Below are positions 36,331 to 46,068 of a stretch of DNA of 64,000 nucleotides, in pieces (position 1 is the first letter of the stretch; every line of letters begins with the position of its first letter). The notes under the pieces are model-generated. The model saw only the letters and a program-made list of their open reading frames with translations, was not told the origin of the DNA and ran no database searches. The stretch is from JAFCUW01 sp049897565 (lineage in GTDB: Bacteria > Pseudomonadota > Gammaproteobacteria > Burkholderiales > Burkholderiaceae_D), in NCBI RefSeq assembly GCF_049897565.1, contig NZ_JAFCWM010000017.1, forward strand, positions 1-64,000, given 5' to 3'. A program made the translations under genes and the position numbers.

Positions 36331-38661
36331 ATGCATACTCCCGACTCCAGCGCCGGCCGATCCGGCTGTCTGATCGATCACACTTCCCCGGCGGGTTGTC
36401 CCGTCACCGAGCGGGCCGCGGCGTTCGACCCGTTCGAGGACGAATACCAGCAGGACCCGCCCGAGTATTTGCGTTGGTCGCGCGAGCAAGAGCCCGTCTT
36501 CTTCAGCCCCAAGCTGGGCTATTGGGTGGTGACGCGGTACGACGATATCAAGGCGATCTTTCGCGACAACATCACGTTCAGCCCATCGATCGCGCTCGAA
36601 AAAATTACCCCGACTGGTGAGGAAGCCAATGCGGTACTGAGCTCGTACAACTACGCGATGAACCGCACGCTGGTCAACGAGGACGAGCCGGCGCACATGG
36701 CGCGGCGCCGGGTGCTGATGGAGCCGTTCACCCCCGAGGCGCTGAAGCACCATGAGCCGATAGTCAGGCAACTGGCGCGCGAGTACGTCGATCGCTTCAT
36801 CGACGATGGACAGGCCGACCTGGTCGATCAAATGCTGTGGGAAGTTCCGTTGACGGTGGCGCTGCATTTCCTCGGCGTGCCGGAAGAAGACATGGATTTG
36901 CTGCGCAAGTATTCGATCGCGCATACGGTCAATACGTGGGGCCGGCCGAAGCCGGAGGAGCAGGTCGCCGTCGCTCACGCGGTCGGCAACTTCTGGCAGC
37001 TGGCCGGCAAGATTCTCGAGAAAATGCGGATCGATCCGAGCGGGCCCGGATGGATGAAATACGGCATCCGCAAGCAGGCCGATTATCCTGACGTCGTCAC
37101 CGACTCGTATCTGCATTCGATGATGATGGCTGGCATCGTTGCCGCGCACGAGACGACCGCGAATGCGGCGGCGAACGCGTTGAAGATCCTGCTCCAGCAC
37201 CCGACCGCCTGGCGGGAAATTTGCGAGGACCCGAGCCTGCTGCCGAATGCCGTCGAAGAAAGCCTTCGCCACAATGGTTCGGTAGCAGCGTGGCGCCGGC
37301 TGGTGACAAAGGGCGTGCGGATCGGCGGCATCGATATCGCCGCTGGCTCGAAGCTGCTGATCGTCATGTCGTCGGCCAACCACGACGAGCGCCATTTCGA
37401 GGATCCGGACCTGGTCGACATCCGGCGCGACAATTCCAGCGAACACCTCACGTTTGGCTATGGCGCCCATCAATGCATGGGGAAAAACCTGGCGCGCATG
37501 GAGCTGCAGATTTTTCTCGAAGAGCTCACCAAACGGCTTCCGCACATGCGCCTGTGCGAGCAAAAGTTCACGTATGTGCCGAATACGTCGTTCCGAGGGC
37601 CAGAGCATGTGCGGGTGGAGTGGGACCCGGCGCTCAATCCGGAGCGGGCAAATCCACGGTTGCTGGACACGAACTCGCCGGTACGCATCGGCGAGCCGTC
37701 GCGGCATGCGATCAGCCGCAGCGTGGTCGTCGCCGGCATGACGCAACTTACCGACGACATCGTCCGGCTGCGGTTGACGTCGCCGGATGGTCGCGCATTG
37801 CCGCGCTGGATGCCGGGTGCGCATATCGATGTCGAGTGCGGCAGCCCAGAAATGTCGCGGCAATACTCGCTGTGTGGCGACCCGGATGATACCCAAGGCC
37901 TCGAAATTGCCGTGCTGCGAGAATCGGACAGCAGAGGCGGATCGATCTGGATCCACGACAATCTGAAAGTGGGAGACCGGCTCAAGATTCGCGGCCCGCG
38001 CAATCATTTCCGCTTCGATGAATCCGTGAAGCGCGCCATTTTTGTGGCCGGTGGCATCGGCATTACACCGATCATCGCCATGGCGCTGCGTGCGAAGCGC
38101 CTCGGCATCGACTACGAAATCCACTACAGCGGGCGTGCGCGCAAGACGATGGCTTGTGTGGACGAGCTGTGGGCGATTCACGGCGGGCGCATGCACGTGT
38201 ATGCCAAGGATGAGGGACGTCGTTGCGACCTGACAGCGCTACTTTCTACGCCGATGGCCGACACGGCGATTTTTGCGTGCGGGCCAACGCGGATGCTCGA
38301 GTCGCTGGAGAGCTGCTGCGCCGACTGGCCGGACGACGCGGTGCGGTTTGAACACTTCTACTCGACCATCGGCACGCTCGATCCTGCAAAGGAACACGCC
38401 TTCGAAGCCGAGCTGAAAGATTCCGGCATTGTGATTACGGTGGCGGCGGACCAGACATTGCTCGCTGCGCTAAGAGCGGCCAACATCGACGTTCAAAGCG
38501 ATTGCCTGGAGGGTTTGTGCGGCTCGTGCGAGGTGCGCGTGCTGTCGGGGCAAGTGGACCATCGCGATGTTGTGCTGACGCGCGCGGAACGAGACGAGAG
38601 CAGCAAGATGATGTCGTGCTGTTCGCGCGCGGTGGGTGGTAAGTTGGTGCTGGAGTTGTAG
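36331..38661 (+). CDS. Self-sufficient cytochrome P450 fused to a phthalate-dioxygenase-type reductase (CYP116B-like)
   Basis: A 776-residue single-chain monooxygenase. The P450 part (1-450) has the I-helix AGIVAAHETTANAA, the K-helix EESLR and the heme ligand Cys382 in FGYGAHQCMG. The reductase follows with flavin motif RQYSL, NAD-binding GGIGITPI and a plant-type 2Fe-2S centre with Cys725, Cys730, Cys733 and Cys763 (spacing CX4CX2CX29C). This architecture and length match P450 RhF and other CYP116B enzymes, which take electrons from NAD(P)H without a partner. All cofactor residues are present. The Bug receptor gene lies divergently upstream. Natural substrate unknown. Confidence 0.95.
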   Translation: MHTPDSSAGRSGCLIDHTSPAGCPVTERAAAFDPFEDEYQQDPPEYLRWSREQEPVFFSPKLGYWVVTRYDDIKAIFRDNITFSPSIALEKITPTGEEANAVLSSYNYAMNRTLVNEDEPAHMARRRVLMEPFTPEALKHHEPIVRQLAREYVDRFIDDGQADLVDQMLWEVPLTVALHFLGVPEEDMDLLRKYSIAHTVNTWGRPKPEEQVAVAHAVGNFWQLAGKILEKMRIDPSGPGWMKYGIRKQADYPDVVTDSYLHSMMMAGIVAAHETTANAAANALKILLQHPTAWREICEDPSLLPNAVEESLRHNGSVAAWRRLVTKGVRIGGIDIAAGSKLLIVMSSANHDERHFEDPDLVDIRRDNSSEHLTFGYGAHQCMGKNLARMELQIFLEELTKRLPHMRLCEQKFTYVPNTSFRGPEHVRVEWDPALNPERANPRLLDTNSPVRIGEPSRHAISRSVVVAGMTQLTDDIVRLRLTSPDGRALPRWMPGAHIDVECGSPEMSRQYSLCGDPDDTQGLEIAVLRESDSRGGSIWIHDNLKVGDRLKIRGPRNHFRFDESVKRAIFVAGGIGITPIIAMALRAKRLGIDYEIHYSGRARKTMACVDELWAIHGGRMHVYAKDEGRRCDLTALLSTPMADTAIFACGPTRMLESLESCCADWPDDAVRFEHFYSTIGTLDPAKEHAFEAELKDSGIVITVAADQTLLAALRAANIDVQSDCLEGLCGSCEVRVLSGQVDHRDVVLTRAERDESSKMMSCCSRAVGGKLVLEL

Positions 38662-38945
38662 CCACAACGAGCTGGCTCTGTACATTTGAAACCGGTTCAG
38701 TACGGAAAACGCCATCCCTGATAAGTTCGCGCTACACGGCCTCTTTCACGCGTTCTTCGTGATGGCGATTGCTTCCACATCTGTCGCAGACGAAAGATCT
38801 CAGGCTTGGAAATCGCTTTGGCGCTTATACACCTCATGTCTCTTTGGCCATTAATACATAAACATCCTTTCCGGTCGACCGCTTCAAACGCCACGGCGGT
38901 TGGGATAGATCTGACGCTTCCCGGGCTGTTCATGTGTCCACATGT

Positions 38946-39737
38946 TCAGTCGGGCTGCTTGCTTGAAAGTTTACGAATCGCCATTATTACGAATGTGTCT
39001 TTGCCCGTTTCATATTTGAGTTTCCAAGGGTAATAGTAATAGATGAGGTAGCCTCGAACCGCTAAGCCGAAGCACATCAAAACGATTGGAACCATAGCTA
39101 ATGTTAAAAATACATGAATGAAGGCGATGCCAGTGGTCACCCTAATATCTGTTGCGAAAGGTGTCGCTAAGAACGCCGAAGCCATGAAAAAAATAAAAAC
39201 CGCAATTGGAGGAACTTGGCCCAGTTTAAGTTTCCGATCGATAAGACGCTGATCTTCTGCCTGTAAATAATAAATCGCATCTTCTTCCTCGGTGTAAATG
39301 CGTCTCCAAAGACGTTCTTCCGAAAATAAGTGCTTGTAGTAGATTATGAAGCGTCGACACCACCAGATTATCGCTGCTGAGTACGCTGCAAATAAAGCAA
39401 CTCGCATCGATAAAGGTATGGAGCTGTACAGCACCACTCCGAGCCACGGAACGACGCCCAGGAAACCTACGCTGCCTACATAAAGCAACGACATTCCAAA
39501 ATATTTCGCGCGCCAGTCCCATCTGAACAGATATGGGATAAAAATGAGGAGGCATGATGTGATACTCAATCCGATCGAAAAAAGGGCAAGGTTATTCTCG
39601 CTAAACGCTACTTCAGGCGCCACTCCCAATGCGAGGGGGATGCAGAACACTCCAGTGAGAAACGGGAGCAAAGCACCGAGCGACCCGAAAAGCCGAGGTT
39701 CTGCAATCGACAAGTTGATGTTATTAAGATCTTTCAA
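38946..39737 (-). CDS. Polytopic membrane protein, putative immunity protein for the adjacent effector
   Basis: About 263 residues with five or six hydrophobic segments (for example LFGSLGALLPFLTGVFCI, LALFSIGLSITSCLLIFI, VALFAAYSAAIIWW and AVFIFFMASAFLA). I favour a TTG start at 39737, which overlaps the upstream stop as TTGA and follows AAGGGA; a GTG at 39791 is the alternative. No known family is recognised. Being directly coupled behind a VgrG-linked putative membrane-active effector, it is most simply read as the cognate immunity protein in the inner membrane; that is inference from layout. Confidence 0.6.
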   Translation of the reverse strand: MKDLNNINLSIAEPRLFGSLGALLPFLTGVFCIPLALGVAPEVAFSENNLALFSIGLSITSCLLIFIPYLFRWDWRAKYFGMSLLYVGSVGFLGVVPWLGVVLYSSIPLSMRVALFAAYSAAIIWWCRRFIIYYKHLFSEERLWRRIYTEEEDAIYYLQAEDQRLIDRKLKLGQVPPIAVFIFFMASAFLATPFATDIRVTTGIAFIHVFLTLAMVPIVLMCFGLAVRGYLIYYYYPWKLKYETGKDTFVIMAIRKLSSKQPD

Positions 39738-41134
39738 AATGCGTCCCTTGCACTGTAGTCGGACGGAAATGTTGAGACTAACTTGTCCCACGATGCCGCG
39801 ATTGAGTTCCCTGCGTCACGCAGCAATGGGGCTAAAGATGCGGCCATTCCGTCACCATTTTTGGGATCATTCGTCGTCAATTTGCCAAGTACTTTGTCAG
39901 CTTTGTCCACTCCGTAGTTGACGATGACGCCTAAGCCTACAGTCAATGCCCCGACAACGATTATTGGTATGGCCGTGAGCGCCCCTGCTAAAAGAAATGT
40001 GCAGATAAGCGCGACAAATACTCCAACTAATATCGCAGAGAGAACTACTTTTAGAACTGCAACTATCAATGCCGCAGCGAGATCGTATCCGTCCTTCTTA
40101 ACATCCTCCCGCCACTCCGCGTAAGCTGTATAACTACTAAAGATAAAACTAATGAGCGCATTCCCACGGAAGGAATTCGCAACATTTTTCGACATGGCCA
40201 GCGCCGAACTCGAAAGACTTCCGGCTCCCGAAAAAATATTCATTACTCGTGGATTGCTTGGGTTGAATCCGCCGGGGCCAAAAACTTGATTAAATCTGCT
40301 ATATCCTGAGAAATACAGGACGGCTTTTCCTCTCACTAGGCGAATTTTCGCTTTGACCAGTTTAAAACCGTCATGCGTCTTGTTATCCAGGCTCGCCCGC
40401 AGCCACTCCCAATTGTCTAAAGCGTAAGCGCTAGCGCCAGCAACTTGCCCCCAAATCCAATTCCTCGTCGCAATTTCATTTGGGTCGATCTCTACCAGCC
40501 CAGATTTGGCACCGCCCTGCGTGAAGTATTTACTGATCTGTTCGGGCATTCCCTTTAGCGTTCTCTCGACAACACAAATGACGGAACAATCTTCGCCGGT
40601 CGGCGCGGCATGGGGCGTGGGCGTGGAGATCGCATTAGTGGACAGCTTTGCAGCATGTTGCGGAACGGGGTTAGCCGGGACGGCGGTGGCGGGCAACGCT
40701 CTGTCGTTTGGCTTGCTTTGGCCGAGAACAACGATTATGGGGGCCGGTTTCGTTTTTGCGGCGTCATCATACCGATGTTGATCGACCTCATTCGGCGAGA
40801 GCTTCATTAGAGTCACGCCACCGCTTTTAAGCTCTAGTGAACCTTTGAAGTTTCGTGTGACCCACAGATGAAGGCGTTCACCATCCTTGAACGTCAGGTT
40901 GCCCTTATGCTTTGCGTAGATTAGTTTCTTGTCACGAGCACTATAGAAATCTGACTCTGTTGCCTGAACTGTGTAGGTTTTACTTTCGCCTAGATTCAGC
41001 TCAAAGATGACGTCACGGTGCTTGCGCAGAGTCACTTTCACGTTGTCGCTCGACCGCCAGCACTGTACGGTTTCCCCGGGAAGGTCGATGCAAACGTCCT
41101 GATGCGTCTTGGTCTTAGCTGCAGTGCTTGCCAT
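39734..41134 (-). CDS. Putative type VI effector with C-terminal membrane hairpins
   Basis: A 466-residue protein encoded 12 bases after vgrG. The first about 130 residues are beta-rich and hydrophilic, a proline-alanine linker follows (about 131-175), and residues 350-407 are a long hydrophobic stretch (AALIVAVLKVVLSAILVGVF then IPIIVVGALTVGLGVIV) suited to insert into a membrane as hairpins, as in pore-forming toxins. No signal peptide, PAAR or MIX motif was noticed. Position behind VgrG with a membrane protein behind it fits an effector-immunity pair. The toxic mechanism is inferred from hydrophobicity only. Confidence 0.6.
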   Translation of the reverse strand: MASTAAKTKTHQDVCIDLPGETVQCWRSSDNVKVTLRKHRDVIFELNLGESKTYTVQATESDFYSARDKKLIYAKHKGNLTFKDGERLHLWVTRNFKGSLELKSGGVTLMKLSPNEVDQHRYDDAAKTKPAPIIVVLGQSKPNDRALPATAVPANPVPQHAAKLSTNAISTPTPHAAPTGEDCSVICVVERTLKGMPEQISKYFTQGGAKSGLVEIDPNEIATRNWIWGQVAGASAYALDNWEWLRASLDNKTHDGFKLVKAKIRLVRGKAVLYFSGYSRFNQVFGPGGFNPSNPRVMNIFSGAGSLSSSALAMSKNVANSFRGNALISFIFSSYTAYAEWREDVKKDGYDLAAALIVAVLKVVLSAILVGVFVALICTFLLAGALTAIPIIVVGALTVGLGVIVNYGVDKADKVLGKLTTNDPKNGDGMAASLAPLLRDAGNSIAASWDKLVSTFPSDYSARDAF

Positions 41135-41146
41135 TAGTACGCTCTC

Positions 41147-44038
41147 CTATTTGCGCTTCGGTTGATTAGATCGGAATGGACCCAGCGGTGCTTTCTTAAG
41201 AGTTGCTTTGCCGTTACCGTCCAGGGTGACCTTCTTTGCGTCGCCTCCCAAAAAATCGAAATCGATGGGCTCGTTTTTCAGCGAGTTGCCGTCTGCGTCG
41301 ACGTACTCGATTTCAAGGTCACGTTTAATATTGAGTTCATGGAGCTTCATCGCGAGTTCGGGGTTAGCCACGCTCACGGGCCCCGCCAGTTCCTTCTTGG
41401 TCGCCTTGAACTCAATCTTCCCCGGCCCATGCAGCATGATGTTGCCGCCCTCGAGCTTGATGTAGGCGCCTTGCGCGGTGAGGAGTGCGTGCTGCTTAGC
41501 GGCGATCGTCACCGTCTTCGTGATGGTCGCCACAGTGATCAATTTGTCGGCCGTAATCTTCGTTTCATCCGATTGACTTTGGCTGCTGACCTTGCCGCTG
41601 GCTGCGTGCAATTTGATGCCGGTTTCCTGATTCGGCTTGTCCTTGTTGCTGGCTTTGCCGTAGGTGAAGAAACTGATGCCGGCCTTTACTGAATGGAAAC
41701 TGCCGCCCTGGCTGGCGAAATTGACGTCTTGGCCAGCCGCGATGCTGGTCGTGTTGCCAACACTGAAAATAGCGTCAGCGGGGGTGGTGGCTGCTATGCC
41801 GGCGGGACTGGACAGCTGCAAGTGTGGTTCGCTATACGCGGTTACCTTGCCTTGCCCGCCGTTGTCGGCGCCGCCACCGCTTTCGCTCTTGCCGATCACC
41901 TCGGCGCTGTGTGCCTGCTGCATGATCGCGGGGAGCTTGGCAGCTTCCGGCTCTTGCTTATCCTGCTCGTCCTTCAACTTCGCGTTGTGTGCTTGCGCTG
42001 TGGTCGCCAACGACATCTGCAGCTGATGGCTGCTTTCGATTTGCGCTTGCGCTTCCTTTGAATCGAGCTGGCTACCGCTGGCGCCGTTGCGTGCGTCCGA
42101 CGATAGCAACAGGCCTCGCCCCGCACGCAGGGCGGCGCTGAATTCGGTTTTAAGCTCGGCGCCGAAGCCCACCCCGTCGAGTCGCTGGTTGTCGTCCTGA
42201 TGCCGCAGATGGCCCAGGTTCAATTCGGCCGAGCCCTTGTGGGCACCGGCATGCTGCTGCAACACGGTGCGGCTTTGGCCTGGATTGTCGTCGAATACCA
42301 ATTGGTTGTAGGCGCCGGTGCCGTTCTGGCTGGTCGCCATTGACTGAGTCTTGATGCCCGACATCGCCGCCGGATGCGCGTGGGCGCCAGCTTTGCCCGG
42401 GAACCATGCGGGCGCGTTGCCGGTCGCGGCGCCGGCCCCTTGCGAGAACTGGTTGTATTGCGCGTCGCCCTGGCCCTTGCCGTTGTATAGCGCGCCCACT
42501 ACGACCGGGCGGTCGATGTCGCCTTCGATGAAATCGACCAGGACTTCCTGGCCGATGCGCGGGACGGCGTGGCTCCCCCAGTTGGCGCCAGCGATCGCGC
42601 TCGCCACGCGCACCCAGGTGCCGGTCGTGTCGTCTGCCGGGGCGCCGACGTGGCCGTCGGGGGCAGGGTGGCTAAGCCGGCTGTGGCTGGCGTCGCCGCG
42701 CTGCCAGTGGAACTGAATTTTGATGCGGTGGTCGCGGTCGGTGTGAACCATGGCGCCCACGGGACCGACCACGATCGCTGACTGTTGGCCTTGGATCGTT
42801 GGCTTCGGATGCAGAAGGTGGCCGCGCCCATCTGTGCCGCTGCTGCGGAAGGGGACGCTACTGCAGATTGCATCGATGCGGTTGCGATACAGGGGACGCT
42901 CTGCGCCTTGATCGAGCGTGCTGCGGCCGAGAGACTGTTCGGCACTGGCGCGGATCTCGGCGCGCAGGTTGTTGTGCATGATGTGAACGGCACGCACCAC
43001 CACAAACTGGCGTTCCGCATCGGTACCAGCGTCGAATTCAGCATGGTCAGTCAGTGTGAATGTCGTGCCGGGCGCCAGCGTGCGGACCGTGCCGGCGCCG
43101 GTGTGCACTTGCTGCCGCGCTTCGAACGCCTCTATCTGCCGCTTGGCGATGCGGGCGCCATGCTCGCGCGTCGGGAAACCATACGCGCCGGGGCTGTCGC
43201 GGCTGGTCAGCGTCATAAAGCCAGGTTCGGCCGGGGCTACCAGGGCAGGGCGCATGTCGAGCGAGCGATAGTCCCAGCTGGAGATGTCGATGGCATTGGT
43301 TTGCAGCACCGCTTCGCTGCGCCAGCGGTCGATGCTGTCTTCTTTCATGACCGCGCCCGGCTGGGTAAACCGGACCGTGCTCTGCGCATTTGGCGCGAAG
43401 CTGCCATTGTGGTCGGCGATGACCAGCACGTGCTGTCCAAGGCTGGGGCTGGCGGTATCGCCCTTGTGTTCGTAGTAGTAAAACAAGCCTTCGTCGAGCA
43501 TCAGGCGTTCGGCGAACGCCAAGTCGCTTTCCTGGTATTGCGTGGTGTAACTGCGGCGCGGATAATCCGCGCGCTCGCGCAGGTCGAAGCGCCACGCCGG
43601 CGCGAGCTTGCCCTGGCCCTGGTAGCGGGCGAACACGGCGTCGAGGATGTCGCGCACCGTCATGTCCTGGAACATGCGGCTGTCGCGGGTGTAGCGCAGA
43701 AATGCATTCCACGGTTCGGCAATGAGCTCGTAGCGCGCGAAGCCGCCGTTGGCGCCGGTCAGCTCGGCCTGCGTGATGTGCCCATGGAAGGCACGCCAGC
43801 CGGTGCCGCCGACAGTGGCCAGCTCAAGCAGTACGGGCTGGCCGATCAGGGCCTTCAGCGGGATTGCCGCATCGGTCGACAGGGCGGCGATGCGCAAGAC
43901 GAAGCCCTCGCTCAGCCCTTCCTCGGCGCGGACGCACTCGGCCAGCAGACCGGCGCCAAGTGGCGTCGTCAGCTTAAGCAACCGGGTGTCTTGGGTGAAG
44001 CGCGAAAGCAGTGCCTGCGCGGCGGAGGCTAGGGACAT
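41147..44038 (-). CDS. vgrG: Type VI secretion spike protein VgrG with C-terminal extension
   Basis: A 963-residue VgrG. The gp27-like base occupies about residues 1-370, the gp5-like OB region carries HRIKIQFHW, GTWVRVAS and PRIGQEVLVDFIEGD with VVVGALYNG, and a DUF2345-type region follows. The last 80 residues (from ELAMKLHEL to VTLDGNGKATLKKAP) look like a small transthyretin-like adaptor that commonly recruits an effector. The start is supported by GGAG nine bases before the ATG. No other T6SS structural genes are near, so this is an orphan vgrG module that relies on a core cluster elsewhere. Confidence 0.93.
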   Translation of the reverse strand: MSLASAAQALLSRFTQDTRLLKLTTPLGAGLLAECVRAEEGLSEGFVLRIAALSTDAAIPLKALIGQPVLLELATVGGTGWRAFHGHITQAELTGANGGFARYELIAEPWNAFLRYTRDSRMFQDMTVRDILDAVFARYQGQGKLAPAWRFDLRERADYPRRSYTTQYQESDLAFAERLMLDEGLFYYYEHKGDTASPSLGQHVLVIADHNGSFAPNAQSTVRFTQPGAVMKEDSIDRWRSEAVLQTNAIDISSWDYRSLDMRPALVAPAEPGFMTLTSRDSPGAYGFPTREHGARIAKRQIEAFEARQQVHTGAGTVRTLAPGTTFTLTDHAEFDAGTDAERQFVVVRAVHIMHNNLRAEIRASAEQSLGRSTLDQGAERPLYRNRIDAICSSVPFRSSGTDGRGHLLHPKPTIQGQQSAIVVGPVGAMVHTDRDHRIKIQFHWQRGDASHSRLSHPAPDGHVGAPADDTTGTWVRVASAIAGANWGSHAVPRIGQEVLVDFIEGDIDRPVVVGALYNGKGQGDAQYNQFSQGAGAATGNAPAWFPGKAGAHAHPAAMSGIKTQSMATSQNGTGAYNQLVFDDNPGQSRTVLQQHAGAHKGSAELNLGHLRHQDDNQRLDGVGFGAELKTEFSAALRAGRGLLLSSDARNGASGSQLDSKEAQAQIESSHQLQMSLATTAQAHNAKLKDEQDKQEPEAAKLPAIMQQAHSAEVIGKSESGGGADNGGQGKVTAYSEPHLQLSSPAGIAATTPADAIFSVGNTTSIAAGQDVNFASQGGSFHSVKAGISFFTYGKASNKDKPNQETGIKLHAASGKVSSQSQSDETKITADKLITVATITKTVTIAAKQHALLTAQGAYIKLEGGNIMLHGPGKIEFKATKKELAGPVSVANPELAMKLHELNIKRDLEIEYVDADGNSLKNEPIDFDFLGGDAKKVTLDGNGKATLKKAPLGPFRSNQPKRK

Positions 44039-44132
44039 GAACGCTACTCCGTGATGGGTAGCGCACAGCTTAGAAGCATTCTTCTTGTTAAGATTTAACG
44101 TGCGTCATTGTTTTGCGGTTACGCAAGGGTTT

Positions 44133-44972
44133 TCAAGCGAGCGGCTGCATGAACTGGTTGCTTAGGAATTCGGCGATGCGATCCTGGGTGGCGGCAAGGT
44201 AGGGGATGTTCATGTGGTCCGAATCGGGCACGGTTTCATCCTTGTGCAGGCGGCCAAGTTTGGCCACCAGCAAATCGGTGTGCGAGTGCGGAACGACGTC
44301 GTCGAACGCGGCGCGCAACACATACGTCGGCGCGGTCAGTGCGGAAGCGTACTTGACCGACTCAAAACGATGGCGCAAGACGTATTCGATCGGCATGGCG
44401 CGAAAGCGCCGTTTGGCGATTGCCAGAATCGAATCGTAGGGCGTAATAAGCACCACCGAATTGGCGGGGCGCTCCATCGCCACTTGCACGGCGACGCCGG
44501 AGCCGAGGCTGCGGCCGACGACGGCAATCCGTTTCGGATCGACGTGGCCGCGCTCGGCCAGCCAGTCAAACAGCATGCGGCCGTCGTCGACCATATGCTG
44601 CTCGGCAGGATCGCCTTGCGAGTCGCCGTAGCCACGGTAGTTGACCGCCAACACCGCCATGCCGGGGAACAGCTTGCCGGCGTCGCGCGCGACCCACGAC
44701 ACTTCCTCGGAACGGCCGCCGAAATAGACGACGCCTGGGTGCGGGCCGACCACGGACGGTGTCATCAGCCAGCCGGAAAGCTTGGTGCCGTCCTTGGCGC
44801 GCAATACGATTGGACGAGTGCGGTGTCCGCTGCTGCGCGGCCGCAGCACTTCACGCTTGATATTCGGATTGAACACCAGGCGGCGCTGGTTGGCAGTGAT
44901 GGCCGCGGCCAAGCCGAGCCACAGCATGCTTGCGATGCCTGCCACTCCCGCGACTTTTTTAGAATTGTTCAT
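44133..44972 (-). CDS. Alpha/beta hydrolase with N-terminal membrane anchor
   Basis: A 279-residue protein. The ATG at 44972 gives an N-terminal hydrophobic helix (VAGVAGIASMLWLGLAAAI) that probably anchors it in the inner membrane. The hydrolase core has GVVYFGG, the VNYRGYGDSQG segment, nucleophile motif VVGRSLGSG, Asp in AAFDDVVPH and a terminal His in DHMNI, the usual triad order. It resembles YfhR/BEM46-type hydrolases. A longer in-frame start at 45041 hides the anchor and is not preferred. Substrate unknown. Confidence 0.85.
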   Translation of the reverse strand: MNNSKKVAGVAGIASMLWLGLAAAITANQRRLVFNPNIKREVLRPRSSGHRTRPIVLRAKDGTKLSGWLMTPSVVGPHPGVVYFGGRSEEVSWVARDAGKLFPGMAVLAVNYRGYGDSQGDPAEQHMVDDGRMLFDWLAERGHVDPKRIAVVGRSLGSGVAVQVAMERPANSVVLITPYDSILAIAKRRFRAMPIEYVLRHRFESVKYASALTAPTYVLRAAFDDVVPHSHTDLLVAKLGRLHKDETVPDSDHMNIPYLAATQDRIAEFLSNQFMQPLA

Positions 44973-45194
44973 AGGCACTAGTTTAACCCCGTTTGTGCTC
45001 GTTTGCCGAGCTGCGCGCACCCGTGCGGTGCGCGCTATCAAAGATCGCGGCGTACGTGGCGGGCGTACAACGCTGATGTGCGGGACGTCGCGCGCGGCGC
45101 AGCATTGTGTAATATCGGTCTAGGAATGTGCCGAGCATCTTTGGAATCGGCCTAGGTGCACGTCGGCGAACCTGGACATATTGGAAGGCGATCA

Positions 45195-45974
45195 ATGGCA
45201 GACGTCGCGCTGATTACGGTGCACGGCATGGGCGAGACGCCGCGCGATTATGCGGCGGACCTCGCGAAGCGCTTGCGCGCCCGCATCGGTGCGAGCTTCG
45301 ACCGGCAAGTCGACATGCGCAGCGTGTACTACCAGGAAATCCTGAAGCCGAACGAGCAGGAAGTATGGCGCCGGATCACCGGCAACAGCAAGGTCCGCTA
45401 TGACCAGCTGCGCAAATTCTTGCTGTTCGGTTTCGGCGACGCTGCTGGACTGGAAAACCGCAAAGAGGACAGCGGCTCGGTCTATGAATTGGCGCAGATC
45501 GAAATTGCCAAGACGTTGCTCGACGCATACGTCGCCAGCGGACCTGACACGCCAGTGGTGCTGTTGTCGCATTCACTCGGCTGCCAGGTGTTGTCCAGCT
45601 ATATTTATGATGCGCAGAAGGCGCGTAGCGGCGTGCCGGTCGCGGCCGGCGTGTGGAAGGATATCGATCACTGGTCGCGTACCTTGCAGGGACGCGCGCT
45701 GACCGAATCCGAGAAAGCGTTTCTGGCCTGCGACACGGCGCTCGGCTGGATTACCACCGGGTGCAACATTCCCATTTTTGTCGCCGCGCACAAGGAGATG
45801 ACGATCATTCCAATCGCCGCGCCGCGCCCCAGCTTCAAGTGGCTCAACCTGTACGACCCGGACGACGTGCTGGGCTGGCCGCTGCAGCCGTTATCGGAAG
45901 GCTATCGGCTGCTGGTCGAAGACCGTGCGATCAATGCCGGCGGTGGCGTCATCAACTTTATCGTCAAGAGCTAG
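45195..45974 (+). CDS. Alpha/beta-fold hydrolase, ending at a probable premature amber codon
   Basis: A 259-residue protein with VALITVHGMGETP near its N terminus and nucleophile elbow VVLLSHSLGCQV. I chose the ATG at 45195, with GGAAGG upstream. It stops at TAG (45972-45974), but the same frame continues open for 27 more codons to a TGA at 46056-46058. The continuation (PMSHSTYWQDDE then IAPLAKMLTQLI) looks like the natural C-terminal helix of this fold. A TGG-to-TAG change is therefore likely. The truncated protein may or may not be stable. Confidence 0.75.
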   Translation: MADVALITVHGMGETPRDYAADLAKRLRARIGASFDRQVDMRSVYYQEILKPNEQEVWRRITGNSKVRYDQLRKFLLFGFGDAAGLENRKEDSGSVYELAQIEIAKTLLDAYVASGPDTPVVLLSHSLGCQVLSSYIYDAQKARSGVPVAAGVWKDIDHWSRTLQGRALTESEKAFLACDTALGWITTGCNIPIFVAAHKEMTIIPIAAPRPSFKWLNLYDPDDVLGWPLQPLSEGYRLLVEDRAINAGGGVINFIVKS

Positions 45975-46068
45975 AACCCGATGTCGCATTCAACCTACTG
46001 GCAAGACGACGAAGTGATCGCGCCGCTGGCGAAGATGCTGACCCAGCTGATACGCTGAGCGGCCCGCT

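Noticed and set aside
36202..38196. 664-codon open frame opposite the P450 gene
   Set aside because: It has His/Arg-rich shadow composition and no motifs; the opposite strand encodes an intact P450 fusion.
42785..44032. 415-codon open frame opposite vgrG
   Set aside because: A shadow of the conserved VgrG frame; no start signal or domain.
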